From positions 169,274,101-169,338,100 of the forward strand of contig CM045758.1 in NCBI GenBank assembly GCA_025200525.1: 64,000 bases of DNA, read 5' to 3'. This DNA is from Camellia lanceoleosa (taxonomy: Eukaryota; Streptophyta; Magnoliopsida; Ericales; Theaceae). The notes beneath the pieces were generated by a model, which was not told the origin of the DNA, did not search any database, and was given only the letters and a program-made list of their open reading frames with translations. The translations under genes were made by a program, and so were the position numbers. Shown piece after piece: positions 47,546 through 61,200 of the stretch. Each line of letters opens with the position of its first letter. The stretch's first letter is position 1.

Positions 47546-50258
47546 CCACTGGTGTGCTGTGACACCAAGCTGCAGTAGAGCACAAAATAGAGAAAATAGA
47601 GGGTCTCCCAAGGGTATGTACACACCATGCCACCCCATATCACCTCGAAACATCAAGGGAGAGGCATAGTCAGATCCAAGACCATCAACCACGCATCTCG
47701 ATGAATGTGGCCAAAGATCCAACATGTGCAAATCAATGTGAAATGAATGCACGAAAACACATAAATGCCTAGAACTCTATCATGCTTGATCAAGAGCGTC
47801 GGCGGCCGAGAATTGGAACACGTTTCATCACTTGAAGTATGAAACGTCCCTCGTTTCTCGTGCTCGAATTAACACTTAATCCAAACGACAATGCAACATA
47901 AGCATGGCATACACAATGCGACTCAAGCATGCAAACATGTAATGTAATATGAACAACCTGACGAGGTTAATGGCATGCACAATGCTAATGCATGCACAAT
48001 GCAAATGTCAATTAGCGTGCACAATGCAAATGATGGCATACTCAATGCAATGTTACCTAACCATACACAATGCAAAGTATAAGGTATAGACAATGCGATG
48101 TAATGCAAGCATGCAAACAAAATGTAATCAACCATGCTCAATGGACTTAAACCGAAACGGACAGACCTCAGATATGCCCAAATCAGTGGCCAAAATGCTA
48201 AGATGAAGGCACCGAAAACACATACAAGCATGTATGCCAATTGGCTCACCAATTAAGGTATAAAGGTGCAACTCTCAAGAACACCTAAAGAGTGAAAAGT
48301 ATGGAAGTGTAACAACACCAAGTGCACTGAAATGGGGGCAAGAAATGATGCCAAATCATTTAAACAACACAAGTAAAGCATGCGAAGGTCCTTAAAAGCA
48401 TGGAGCTATCAAAGAGGACTACAAAGGAAGCATGCAATACATGGCACAAATGCATGAACTAAGCATGGACAGAGCTCAAATAGGTCAAAATAAGGACCTA
48501 AACATGCTGAGATGAGGGCCTAAAGACCTAGGCATGCAAGCATACAAGCTAAGCCATAAGCTAGGCAATAATGCACAACACTCAAAGGCACTTAAAGCAT
48601 GATTGAAGTGGGAATATGGCAATGCTATAAGCTCTGAAATGCCATGTTAAGTGATACCAAATCACGTACACAACACAAATGAAGCATGCAATGGTGCTCA
48701 AAGCTTGAGATAAGCAAGAACATTTATACTACAAGTATACAAAATATGAAGCACGGGGTTAAGGCATCCCAAAACAGTCCTAGAACATGTTAAAATGAGA
48801 CTAAAACATGTATGGAAGTAAGCCAAAACAAGCTAGCATGGTGCGTATGAGGCATGATGCACACAAGGCAAATAAGGTGGATTACACTACACCTATTAAG
48901 ACCAAGCATGGGATGACTCAACCAACAAAAATTAGAGTTAAGGCATGTCAAAATAAGCCCAAAAACCCACTACGATGGCATCCCAAAGACCTAAGCATAG
49001 AGGCATGCACAATGATCCATTCATGAGGCATAAAACACAAACTCTCTAAGACATTGAAAGCATGTCTAATGCAAGTGTATGCCCACATTACATGGACTGA
49101 AATAAGATAACAGGTGATGCCAAATTGTTGAAATAGGCCAAGTAACACATGCTAGTGGACTTGGTGCACAAAGCTAACAAGCTAGATTGAATCATGGCTA
49201 TACAAAGCAAGTCATGCATGGCCAAAACAACCAAAATCAGACCTTAAAAATGGTAAAACATGAACAAAATCTTCTAAGAGCTAAGCCAAAAGAATGCTAA
49301 AATGACATGTTAAAGCATGATGCATGTTAAGGCAATAGAGAGGATTACACTACAAGTGCATGAGGCATGCAAGGGCCAACCAAACCAAACCAAAGTAGAG
49401 TCATGACATGGTAAAACATCACCAAAAACATACTGAAATGGAAAGAAAACAAGCTAGAATGGCATGCTACTTCATGAGGCATACAAAACTAGTTTGTGTG
49501 ATTTACACTACAAGTGTCTTAACCATGCATGGAGTGACCAAACCAAGCAAAAAAGTGGTATGCCTCGGCAAAATAACCACAAATACAAGCTAAGATATGG
49601 CCAACAAAGGCTTAACAAAGGTGCTCAAACATGAGGCCTTCAAAGCAAGTAAACAAGACACAAAGGAGAGGGGATGACCCTCTCCTATTTAGGACACCAA
49701 AACCACCTTTCCACCATTGAAAATCCTCTGGATTTCAGTGGTAGAAAGGTCATGCAAAGGCTTCAACAAAAGCCTAAAAGGATGGCTCAAAATAAGGCCT
49801 AACAAGGCCTAAGAGGGGGTAAACCACCCCCAACAAAAAAGTGACCTTAAACAAAGTCTAAAGCATGCAAAAATAAAACTTTTTTCAGTTGAAAGAAAGA
49901 CCTAAAACAATATGCAAGGATGGCCAAAATGAGGTACAAATAAATGCCAAAAAGGGGAATATACTCACCCTTGAAGTTCAACTTCGAAACTAGCAAGCTC
50001 TGAGGCTAAAAACCAACTTTCAGAGCTCAAGTAACACTTCCAAGAACCTCAGCCCAAAGGTGGTGGTGTACCTTTATGTGTTGTAGTGCAAAAATGCAAG
50101 AAAAATGGACTTTACAGCATTATTCTATACAATATATATATATATAGAGAGAGAGAGAGGGAGAGAGAGAGAGAGAATGAGAAATATATATAGAGGGAGA
50201 GAGAGATACAACTTCTCTAAAAATGGCTGAAACACTGATAGAGAGGAAGGGCCTCTCC

Positions 50259-50265
50259 TTATATA
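50259..50265 (-). promoter_or_regulatory. TATA box of LTR B (left copy)
   Basis: The minus strand reads CTATATAAGG, about 433 bp into the LTR; the same site in the right LTR is 62385-62391. Confidence 0.7.
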
Positions 50266-50394
50266 GAAGAAAAACAATGCAAAGCTTGTTAAACAAGCTT
50301 GGAAAGGGCCTCATCCCTCCATAGTATGGAGGAGAGATTAGTGAAAACCAGCTGGTTCAAAAGATCTGGCGTGAAACCTGCTGAGACAAGGGGT

Positions 50395-50510
50395 CTGCCG
50401 GCCATCAGTGGTGGCTGGCAGTGGCTCATTGATGGCCGACATGCTTCATCAATGGCCGGCGGGGACAAAATCAAGGCCGGCAGGGCCAAAAGGTGGTTGG
50501 CAGTGCCTCT
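50395..50510. promoter_or_regulatory. GCCGGC motif array in U3 of LTR B
   Basis: Several GCCGGCC, GGCTGGCAGTGG and GCCGGCAGGG copies lie just upstream of the TATA box. The right copy is at 62520-62635. Regulatory role inferred. Confidence 0.5.
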
Positions 50511-50698
50511 CAAGAAGCATGCAGAAAGGGCCAACACATGGTCCAAGAAAGGGGAAGAAAGGGTACAGGGTTTGGAAAGCTCAAACCTGTGACGTTCCGC
50601 CACGACAGTCAAGTACTCGACGAGCAATCAAACTAATGGTTGGATGTACCTGCAAGCACAACCAAGTCTTGAAGACGGTCAAAAATAGGGTGTCTACA

Positions 50699-50711
50699 GT
50701 TGCCCCTCTTT
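50699..50711 (-). other. Polypurine tract of element B
   Basis: The minus strand reads AAAGAGGGGCAAC, directly before the 3' LTR. Confidence 0.8.
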
Positions 50712-51039
50712 GACAAAACTCGAAAGTCAAGAAGTGACGGGAGTGAATGTCAATGCCCAGAGACGATCCATTTTTGACAAGGCCAAAGACTTAGACAAAT
50801 AGGCAAGATAATAAAGAGATGCACTCGCAGGCAGGGGCAAGATGCAAATGACATGCACAATGTCGAACATAACTTATGATCATGCAAAGAGAGCTGTGAT
50901 GAAGCAATTATGCAAAATAAATACAACATTTTAAGAGAATGATGTGCGAAGAAATGCTACAACAAACTCGTACACAAGCAAGTAAACACGATCCAAACTA
51001 CATCTCATGCAGAAAGGAGGTAAGAAAATCATGCAATCT

Positions 51040-51650
51040 TAGCGAACATGTGCGATAAATACACAAAGCGAACGTGTGATAAATACACAAAGTGAGCATA
51101 TGTGCTGGATACAAAGCGAACGTGTGATAGATGCACAAAGGGAGTGTATGATAGATACACTATATGAAGCAAAGTGTGATAGATACAGTAGGTGAGCGTG
51201 TGATAAATGCACAAAGGTGAACATAGTGTGATAGATACGTAGAGTGAACGTGTGATAGATGCACAAAGGTGAACACAAAGTGTGATAGATGCACTAAGTG
51301 AACAAGTATGATAGATACACTAAAGGTGAACACGAAGTGTGATAGATGCACTAAGTGAACAAAGTATGATAGATACACTAAAGGTGAACACGAAGTGTGA
51401 TAGATGCACTAAGTGAATAGAGTATGATAGATACACTAAAGGTGAACACGAAGTGTGATAGATGCACTAAGTGAACAAAGTATGATAGATACACTAAAGG
51501 TGAACACGAAGTGTGATAGATGCACTAAGTGAACAAAATATGATAGATACACTAAAGTAAATGAAGTGTGATGGATACACTAAAGCAAATAAAGTGTGAT
51601 GGATATACTAAAGTAAATGAAGTGTGATGGATACACTAAAGCAAATGATC
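51040..51650. repeat. TGATAGATACAC minisatellite with a 58-bp higher-order unit
   Basis: Units start TGATAGATACACTAAA at 51309, 51367, 51425, 51483 and 51541, exactly 58 bp apart. Each contains a half-unit beginning TGATAGATGCACTAAG, and irregular copies lie to the left. It is related to the 27-bp repeat of element A. Confidence 0.92.
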
Positions 51651-51739
51651 TTAAACAGAACTTCTTTGAATGAACCGTACATACAATATCGTGCATGAAT
51701 GAGAAAGAAACTTGATAGGTACAATGCAATACAATGCAA

Positions 51740-52140
51740 ATAACGTTTGTGACAGCGCAAGTGAAGTGTGTATAACAATGCAAGTGGAGAGCGCACAACA
51801 ATGCAAGTGAAACGTGCATAACAATGCAAGTGGAACGATGCATAACAATGCAAGTAAACGTGCATGACAACGCAAGTGAAGAGTGTGGAAAACAATGCAA
51901 CTAACGTGCGTGACAGTGCAAGATAGATGTACATGACAATGCAAGTAACGTGCGTGACAGCGCAAGATAGATATGCAAAACAATGCAAATAAAATGGTGC
52001 ATAACAATGCAACTAAAGTGTGCATAACAATGCAACTGGAGTGTGCATAACAATGCACTTGAGACATGCATAGCGAGGCAAGTGCAAGAAATGTATGCTC
52101 CATGCAACATTAAGATGCGCATTTCATGCCAGGGTAAGAA
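51740..52140. repeat. CATAACAATGCAAGT minisatellite
   Basis: About a dozen degenerate units of roughly 25-30 bp with the core GTGCATAACAATGCAAGT, adjacent to the TGATAGATACAC array. Confidence 0.85.
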
Positions 52141-55100
52141 GTGCACATTCTATGCAAGCAAGGTTAAAACGTGCTCCATGCAATGTACATACTCTATGCA
52201 AAAAGATCAACGACGTACATCCAATGTAACGTGTATATTCTATGCGACAACAAGAATAAGTATAGTACAAGATGCATTTATGCAATATGTGTGATGATAT
52301 GATACATGTTACAAGCAATGTAGAGCATGATGTCTAGGGAATGCAATAAACAAACAAAGAGGCGCTTTAGAAAGGACCTCATGGGGCGAGTGGCAATAAA
52401 CCGCTCTACTCTGACGGGGATCTTCCCTTATGTTCTTCAAACACTTACCTTCAACTCACAGTACGAAGGTCCTGAAATGTTGACAAGTAGCAACATTTGC
52501 ATGTAGAAGCTACGAATGCCGTTTTTCTTCCTGATCATATTCACAACTTTCCCTATTCTCCAACGGGGTGATAGACTAGGTTGGTTCAATATCCAGAATT
52601 GAAGCGTGCACACGCTACCTCAATCTATGGGGCTTCCATACAGATTTCAAGCCGGGGATACACCCCTGGGTATTTAAATCAGACTTTAGTCTTGGAAATC
52701 CCGAACCTTTGCGTTCTAGGCATCAGCCATTCGAACTCTAGTTTCCACCGTCGTAGTTGATCTCCTAGGAACTCATTACAAACACAGCCAAGATAACTTT
52801 AGCATGGAATGGTACTCGGGGAGAGCACTTCTGATCGCCATTCTGGCTTGAAGCAAGCTTGATCTTGAGCTTGAGGTAGAGACACACTCATACTTTGGAG
52901 CATTGACAAGACCTAAAAAGGTACATCCGGAATACAATCTCGGAATTTGCAGAAGTTGAAACAAACTTAGATGCTCCAAACTTTCCCTCTTTGCTTTTGC
53001 TTTGCAGTCCGAAACCAATATAGCTTCAGATAGGTCCTGGTTCTACTGTTCTCACATGACCTAGGTTAAACCCTGCGGTTTATGAAAGAATGAAATTTTG
53101 TTTTGCACATATGTGGAGAATGGCACAGCACTCTGAGCACAAAACGATTCATTTTTGAAATTGAAATAAGAAATGAGTTTTTGACTGGGTATTGAGTCTA
53201 CAACTAAACACAGCGCATTACGACTCAACAAAGAAAAACAAAAGGCAAACAACCTAAACATATCTATTGACACTCGAAACGACTCAAAAGAAGAATCGAG
53301 GCAAACAAAACAACAACACAACATAAGACTCAAATGTGCACAGGGAGCCTGTTTGTCTGAGTATTGTTTCCCACTCTTTGTCATTTGTGATTCTCACATC
53401 ACTCGGCCCTCAGGCTCTGTTTTTCTGAAAAAGCCCTTTTTCTCACTTTTTCTCTCATCGCACATCCCTCTATTCTTCAATCTCTCATTTTTAATCCCTT
53501 CCCTGGGTGGTTGATGGATAAACAAGAAGTTGCGGGCTCCTGCCCCTAGCATTCTGCTAGATTCTTCCTCTTCTGCTCACAGCATTGAACTTTTCCACAA
53601 AGGGGTTGCGGTACAGCTAAGTGTGTAGCCAATCTGCAGTTGACATCAGTTAACGATGCTCTGTTGGGGAGTTTAGATGCAATCAGATGTGTCCAGATGA
53701 GGAAGTGGAACATCTTGGTCCATTCCGGTTTGTGCTTCGCACTTAGCTTGATACCTCGCTGCTCGGAGGATGTGAGAGCTTTCTGCCCTTTGCTGTTAGC
53801 TTCCGCTGTGCCCTTTCTGGCAAATACGGTGCCCTTTCTGGCAAGTAGAGTGCCCTTTCTGGCAAGTATGTTGACAATGGGGAAAAGACAGAACACCTGA
53901 CTCAACTATGCCCCTAGTTCATCATTTTGACCATTTTTTGTTTTTGCTTTCTACTAAAACAATTTTGACCAATATAAGAGTTAGATTAGCGTACTTGTTC
54001 GATTTTCTGACTTGAAATCATGCTAGTCAGGCTATGAGCACTGAAAATTTTTCTTTTTTGGGTCCAAGAAAAGGTCCAGTTTTGGAAAATAATGGAATAA
54101 TTTTCGAGAGAATTTGTTAACTTCAGTAAAAATTCTCAAAAACTATTTTGACAAACAACCACTGCTCAACGAGTATGGAACTTACTCTTGAGATGCACAA
54201 CCTCAGATCCATAACAATGGAAAATTGTCTCTTGTCTAAATGGCACTGCATGGCAACGGAAAGTTTCCCCTTGTTTGAATAGTACCGCAGCACACTGTAA
54301 CCAGTTCTCAAAGTGACGATCACCACTGAACTCTCGGATACAGAGAAGACAAAGATGATCAAAACCATTACATGGACACAATCGATTTGGAAGTGTTTAT
54401 GGCTGGACTTCAGAATGAAGTTGCCTACGTATCCCAAACATGGGAATCAAGCCTTACGTAGTTCGGGTAAGGTACACTCGGGTATTAACCTCTCCTTTTG
54501 CGCTCTAACTTTTGCCAAGGCCGCCCTTCCGGGTTTTCAACCTTGCGAGCTTTGTTTTTCTTTTCTTCTTTTTTTTTTGTCTTTTTTCCTTTTCATTTCT
54601 TATTATTTGCATCTTTTTTTTTTGTTCTTTTTTCTTGCTCTAACTTTTGCCTGGGTCGCCCTTCCGGGTTTTCGACCCAGCGAGCCTCTTAAGGGTAAAA
54701 GTGTAGCTTTGTCCATGTCAAATGGTTTTAGGATCTCGAGGCCATCTGAATCCGTGAGAATGGTCATTGCCATCGATGATGTTGGAGTCCATCCTATGGG
54801 GGTTGAATTTGCCCCTGGTATTGTGGATAGGAACTTGGTTGTCCTTCAGTAATACTTTCTTCTTTCCTCCCTTCCGGGATTTGGCATTTTTGCCGATCTT
54901 CATTGATTTGCAGAATGATCCATCTTCGGCTCTTCGAGCACATTGGATGTTTTTGCCCCTAGTTTGAGGGGTGCTCCTGATCCAGCTTTACAAGCTTTCT
55001 TTTGATCACATCTGATATTCTTGCCCCTAATTCATGGGCTGCTTCTGATCCGGCCACACAGGCCTTACATTGTATTTGACGGTTGAACATTTTGAATCCA

Positions 55101-55889
55101 AGTTCAAGGTTTGAAAGTAAGGGGTTCGAGTCTCGAGGCTGAGAGCAATCCTAGGCTGCACAATCTCAAGAGCGATTCCACACAGGTCTTCGCAAAACGG
55201 CGCAAAACATTTTTTTGAAATCTTTTAAGAAAGCGACTAGTCGCTCGCGTGGACGACAATGAGGAACCAATCTGGATCAAACCAGGATCCTTCTCAGTAC
55301 TCACACTAACAAGCATGATCTCATTCATTAAGGACTTAGCATGCCTTTCTTTCTCTCAATTGATCAAATTTTACAAAACCTGAGGAATTCTTCTCTTTTC
55401 GTTTTCGTCACAGTGTTCAAAAAGTTTTGAAAAGCTTAGGTCAATGCAATTATTTAAAGGCGTAGAAAAGCAGGTGAAAAGCACTGCCGTTTCATTCAAA
55501 CTTCTGGCATAATTGGCGCAAGGCAGAAGCAAACACAAGAGTGTGAAAATTTACTGCTGTTTCATTCAGATCTTTTGGTGTAACTGGTTCCAAAGAAGAA
55601 ACAGACTCAAAAGAAAGTGAAAAGACAAACACAAAACAAGCAAGTGATGTCTGAGGTAACACCTCCGAAATCACCCGACTCTAACAAAACAGTACTGACT
55701 CGATACAACAAGATAGACTCGACTGACTTAGTACAAAAAGGCTGACTATATACAAACAGCAAGACTGACCTAAATACTCGAGTCAGAAAGTACAAAAACT
55801 AGCATTTGCGCAAAATGCTCAAAATCGTGTGTGCCATATGCCACATCTGGAGTAAACTGAGCACCACCCGCAGGTGGTTCATCTCGCGA

Positions 55890-57275
55890 TCATATCACAT
55901 TATCCTCCAGGTTCACCGTCCCAAATGATAGACTTTGCTGAGCTGGTGCGGCGATGACCTAGTTGTCAAACAGATCTTGTACATCATGGCGAAGACGGAA
56001 GCAACTGTCAGTGTCATGACTGGTTTATTGATGGTAGGCACAGCATTTAGTCTGGTCATGCTTTGGAGGGATAGGATTGGATAGAGGCCATTGTTCCAAC
56101 GGTTTCAGATGTCCTTTTCGAAGTAAGACCTCTAGAGCCTTTGACAAAGGCATATAAAGTGGGGTAAAAACCCTCTTGACTCGAGGTGGATATTTGGTTT
56201 TTTGTGAGCTACTTCCGGATGCACCGGTGAATGGGGTAGCTGTTTTTGATGCAGTGGTGGTGACCATGCCCACTTCAGAAGATCTTGCAGCTACATCACC
56301 ACTGGTGGTCGCATTCGAACTGCGGGAAAACGCCCTCTTGGGCTGCTCCTTCTCCTAGTCAATGAGGCCCTGCTTCATAGCGTCCTCGATCTGTACCCCA
56401 AGCTCATGCAAGTCAGCAAAGGTAGGGAGGGGCAAGACTATCATCTTTTGCATTAGCCTGGGTTGGAGGTTGCACACAACCATTCTGATATGGTCTTTGT
56501 CGGAAGGTCTTGTAGCCACCATCGAGGCCTTTGCTCTCTATCTCATAACAAACTCCGAAAAACCTTCCTTTGGCTCTTGGCGGGTGACTTCAAGATCACG
56601 AGTTGTGACCTCGATCTGTGTGTTATAGGAGTATTGAGCAATGAAGGCCTCAGCCATCTCTTCCTAGTTCTGCTTCACAGAGTTCTCCAATTTCACATAC
56701 TAGATTGCGGCTATCCTAGACATGGTTCGGCCGAATAGTGACAGCTTCTAGGCTGTGGTCAAGCCCATTAGCCTCAGGATATTAGAAAACAGGTGGAGGT
56801 GTACCATTGGGTCTCTAGAGCCATCGAAGCGGTCGATATGTGGCATCTTGAACCGGTCCGGCAGAGTCAAGGCCGAATCGGTGTATCCATCCTCTATGTC
56901 CAGAATGGATTTCACGCCTTGAGACTTCTTGAACAGCTTTTCAAGCCTGCTCATTTTTAATGCAGTTGGATCTACTTCGAACTCGAAAGTGGCCTCAATT
57001 GGGTAGGCCTGTGCTTTGGAAGTCTGATGTGGAGTGGGGTCTACTGGGACATCTGTATTCTCCTGGGCATTAGTGGTAAGGGCAGGAACCCTTGGTGCAG
57101 GAGTTTCTACTGGAGGTGGGTAGGACGTAGAAGCTGTTCCCTGTTGTGTTTGTAGCTGCTGCTATTGAAGCCTGGCGATGAGTTCGGCCTGCTGGGCCAC
57201 GACTTCAGTCTGGCGTGCAGCATCCCACTGCATGGCCCACATGGTCTCTTGGAGTTGACGCATCATGTCCTCCAT
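55890..57275 (-). pseudogene. gag: Element B gag, broken
   Basis: ATG at 57275 begins MEDMMRQLQETMWAMQWD, matching element A. One frame is kept from 57275 to beyond 56030 with many stops (for example 57162-57164) and no frameshift that I can see. Core motif RFKMPHIDRFDGSRDPMVHLHLF is at about 56900-56830, and the C-terminal zinc region (CCAYHQ, stop, SHDTDSCFRLRH) is near 56045-55990. The extra C-terminal copy found in A is absent, so B keeps the simpler gag. Stops are mostly at positions where A has CAA/CAG or TGG. Confidence 0.82.
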
Positions 57276-58188
57276 ATTAACTGAAAACTGTTGATCTAAC
57301 TGAATAAGTGTGTATCCCCTTTTTGAGGTGGAAGCAGATATCTCAGCCTAACTGTGCACAGGCAAGGTGGATAATGACCACTGAACTGAGGACTGTTGAA
57401 CGGGTGATCTGTGCCTGATTGGCCTTTTTACACTGTCTCTGGCAAAGGAACACTGATTGCCCTTGAACTGAATCTCTGACCTGACAAAGTCTATCAACAC
57501 AATTCCAATGTACCCGGGGGATATTGGAGCCTTCTAAAGCTATAGTTCCAAGACTACCCTAGCAAAAGAGAAAACAAGCAGCATCTCAACCCAATTTCAC
57601 CAAAACAGACATAAGTACAGCTGAATGACTGTACTCATTACTGAATTCTGCCCAAAATTCTGCCTGTAAATTGATACCCTCAGGTAAAACTGATTCCCCT
57701 AAAATACTGGTGCCCTCAGGCCTGATACCTAGACTTGCAAACTGATACATACAACCTGTAGAGACATACTCTGACGGCACATACCAAGCAAGTAAGAGCC
57801 AAAACACCCCTATGGAGGGGTAGGGTTTTCCCTATCCTATTTTGTCAGGAGCTAGGGTTTCACTACGCACGTAGCGGTTTCAAACAACTTATAATCGGGT
57901 AAGCAACATGTCCTAGCTTGGAATAGTCACTACAGTTTCCGATATGCACTAGGTCGAATGGTCAAAAAGGGTGCCTCGGTAAAAACTGAGGTTTGTGTTC
58001 CCGTCGTGGCAGAGCCCACAACCGGTCAGCCTTACGGCATGTTTCTCAAAGCGAGCCTCCGGCAAACCGTTCAGGAATAGCATACGGCAAACACGGTATC
58101 CTAGGCGGACCAATGCACATGCAATGCAAAGAAACATGTAAGTGTAATCAAAACAAGATATAATGAGTTCAAGTCAAATTCTCTAACT
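57276..58188 (-). other. Leader of element B
   Basis: About 910 bp between primer site and gag, similar to element A. No gene seen. Confidence 0.6.
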
Positions 58189-58205
58189 CCCCAGCAGAGT
58201 CGCCA
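58189..58205 (-). other. Primer-binding site of element B (tRNA-Arg type)
   Basis: The minus strand reads TGGCGACTCTGCTGGGG, 5 bp from the LTR end. Confidence 0.8.
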
Positions 58206-58210
58206 AAAAC

Positions 58211-61200
58211 TGTAGACGCACCTGAACGTCCCGGGGCTCCGCGTGCGAAAAATCGGGCGCGAAATCCCGTTTTGTTCATTTGGGCTTACTACTACAGTTC
58301 AAACTCAATGTCACGGTTTTGAATCTGATCTCACAAAGTGCAATGCAAGATCGATAAATCACCAAAGAGTCCAAATCCGGCAAATCGTTTTGGAAAATTG
58401 ATTTTATAAAGAAGTGCAAAACATGGACTGCTTTGCCAGATACAGAGTCGCCACCTAAATATTTTATTTTGGGAGAATTTAGGAAACCCTGGCTCGTGCC
58501 TAAGGCCACGTGTCCGTCATCACCAAAGTTGCCTCGACTCGGGAACTTGGGTACGATTGGAGAAGGTCATGCAATGAGCACCCCCGCTCGTCCGATCAAA
58601 GTTCGGTCACTACTAACATGATATTTTGTTTTTGAAAACACATGTGTTCTTATTCTGGTTATTAAACCTAGAATTACTATGTGATGCGCACAACATACAA
58701 GTATAGACTAGATCGCCTAATTTGGAACAAAGCATTGCATACTTGTTTGTTTTGAAAAACGGTTTGAAGTTTACTACTTGCAAGTAGGCTAAAATGAGGA
58801 TTTGATGAGTTGTTCCAATTCAAGCAATCCGACCTTCACCCACAGGCATTCAAGCAGTTATATCACATAAGCAGTTATCCTTATGGCAAGCATGTTATCG
58901 TGGCAACATTCACACTCATGCGATATGCTAAAGCATAAAAACTTACCTAGTACTCCGAGCGAAAACAAGAGCTAGTTAGTAATCAATGCATGATCCTAGT
59001 TCATGTTAAGATGGCTAATGCAACACATGTGAAGATGCGACTAGAAATAGGCTCGGCTATTCTAAGATGGTATATGAGATGCGATTAGATAACATGTATT
59101 CAATTTGGAATTGAAATACAATGCAGTTAGTATGATGCGCCGAGCCCGGTGCATGAAATACAGATGAATGATGCAAAACATGCATAGCATAAGGATGCTA
59201 ATTGAAACATGACCTAAAACTAATCATCGAAAGCGGTAAGTAAAAGGGAGAAAGAAATAGGGGTTAGAAGACATGCACACACGCACGTACACTTATTACA
59301 AAGTTCTCCCTCTCGAAGGAGGGTCCGAATGAATATGCTAAGCTAATCAACTAATCTAATAATCTAATTAGACTAATTATTATACAACCAAATTGAATAA
59401 TTAGCTACAACTAATTATGACAACAACTAACTAATTAACAAATTAATTAATTATTACAAAACTTAAGCTACTTAACAAATAAGGAAAATAGTAAACAATG
59501 CTGTTCCAGCTCTGGTTGAGGGAGAAGAGGATGCATGCTCGGTTGCCGTCCAGAAAAGTTCTCCGGTTGCTCTTTAGAGGCCCTGTCTGCAAGGTGTCCT
59601 TAATGAATTCCTGCTGAATCTTACCAAAACCAGCCTAGGGAATACACCAGTGGCCTGCTGGCCATGGAGAGCCAATGCCGACCATCTGTCGGCCAAGAAT
59701 GAAGGTCTGCCGGCCATCTGCAAGGCACTACCGGCCACTGCTGCAGCAGAGCACAAAATAGAGAAAATGGAGGGTCTCCCAAGGATATGTATGCACCATG
59801 CCACCCCATATCACCTCGAAACATCAAGGGAGAGGCATAGTCGGATCCAAGACCATCAACCATGCATCCCAATGCATGATGGCCAAAGATCCAACATGTG
59901 CAAATCAATGTGAAATGAATGCACGAAACCACATAAATGCCTAGAACTCTATCATGCTTGATCAAGAGCGTCTGCGACCGAGAATTGAGACACGTTTCAT
60001 CACTTGAAGTATGAAACGTCCCTCGTTTCTCGTGCTTTGATTAACACTTAATCCAAATGACAATGCAACACAAGCATGGCATGCAAACATGCAATATGAC
60101 TTAAGCATGCAAACATGTAATGTAATATGCACAACCTGACGAGGCTAATGGCATGCACAATGCAAATGTCAATTGGCGTGCACAATGCAAATGATGGCAT
60201 ACTCAATGCAATGTTACCTAAGCATACACAATGCAAAGTATAAGGTATAGAAAATGCAATGTAATGCAAGCATGCAAACAAAATGTAATCAACCATGCTC
60301 AATAGACTTAAACCGAAACGGACAGACCTCATATATGCCCAAATCAGTGGCCAAAATGCTAAGATGAAGGCACCGAAAACACATACAAGCATGCATGCCA
60401 ATTGGCTCACCAATTAAGGTATAAAGGTGCAACTCTCAAGAACACCTAAAGAGTGAAAAGTATAGAAGTGTAACAACACCAAGTTCACTGAAATGGGGCA
60501 AGAAATGATGCCAAATCATTTAAACAACACAAGTAAAGCATGCGAAGGTCCTTAAAAGCATGTAGCTATCAAAAAGGACTACAAAGGAGGCATGCAATAC
60601 ATGGCACAAATGCATGAACTAAGCATGGACAGAGCTCAAATAGGTCAAAATAAGGACCTAAACATGCTGAGATGAGGGCCCAAAGACCTAGGCATGCAAG
60701 CATACAAGCTAAGCCATAAGCTAGGCAATAATGCACAACACTCAAAGGCACTTAAAGCAAGATTGAAGTGGGAATATGGCAATGCTGTAGGCTCTGAAAT
60801 ATTATGTTAAGTGATGCCAAATCACGTACACAACACAAATGAAGCATGCAATGGTGCTCAAAGCTTGAGGCAAGCAAGAACATTTATACTACAAGTATAC
60901 AAAATATGAAGCACGTTGTTAAGGCATCCCAAAACAATCCTAGAATATGTTAAAATGAGATTAAAACATGTATGGAAGTAAGCCAAAACAAGCTAGCATG
61001 GTGCGCATGAGGCATGATGCATACAAGGCAAATAAGATGGATTACACTACACCTACTAAGACCAAGCATGGGATGACTCAACCAACAAAAATCAGAGTTA
61101 AGGCATGTCAAAATAAGCCCAAAAATCCACTGAGATGGCATCCCAAAGACCTAAGCATAGAGGCATGCACAATGATCTATTCATGAGGCATAAAACAAAA

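Larger units (their letters stand above)
46094..50698 (-). repeat. Element B left (3') LTR
   Basis: 4605 bp; the minus strand starts TGTAGACACCC at 50698 and ends GTCTACA at 46094. CTGCCGGCC motif arrays are at 47455-47545 and 50395-50510. The TATA box is at 50259-50265. Repeat cores like GGATTACACTACAAGTGCAT are near 48879, 49343 and 49500. It lacks about 87 bp present in the right copy at about 59083-59170. Confidence 0.93.
50712..55889 (-). other. Non-coding 3' region of element B
   Basis: No pol signature. It contains expanded tandem repeats (51040-52140) and a block strongly similar to element A (about 52370-55640). The shared block includes the phrase TTGGAAGTGTTTATGGCTGG and the paired GCTCTAACTTTTGCC segments (54499 and 54636). 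Confidence 0.75.

Noticed and set aside
50299..50713. Overlapping open frames on both strands near the B LTR end (also 62437-62754)
   Set aside because: They arise from the GC-rich CCGGCC motif array of U3; they are not conserved as protein between A and B.
51029..52318. His/Ser/Cys-rich repetitive open frames
   Set aside because: They are translations of the minisatellites; the reading frame follows the repeat period.
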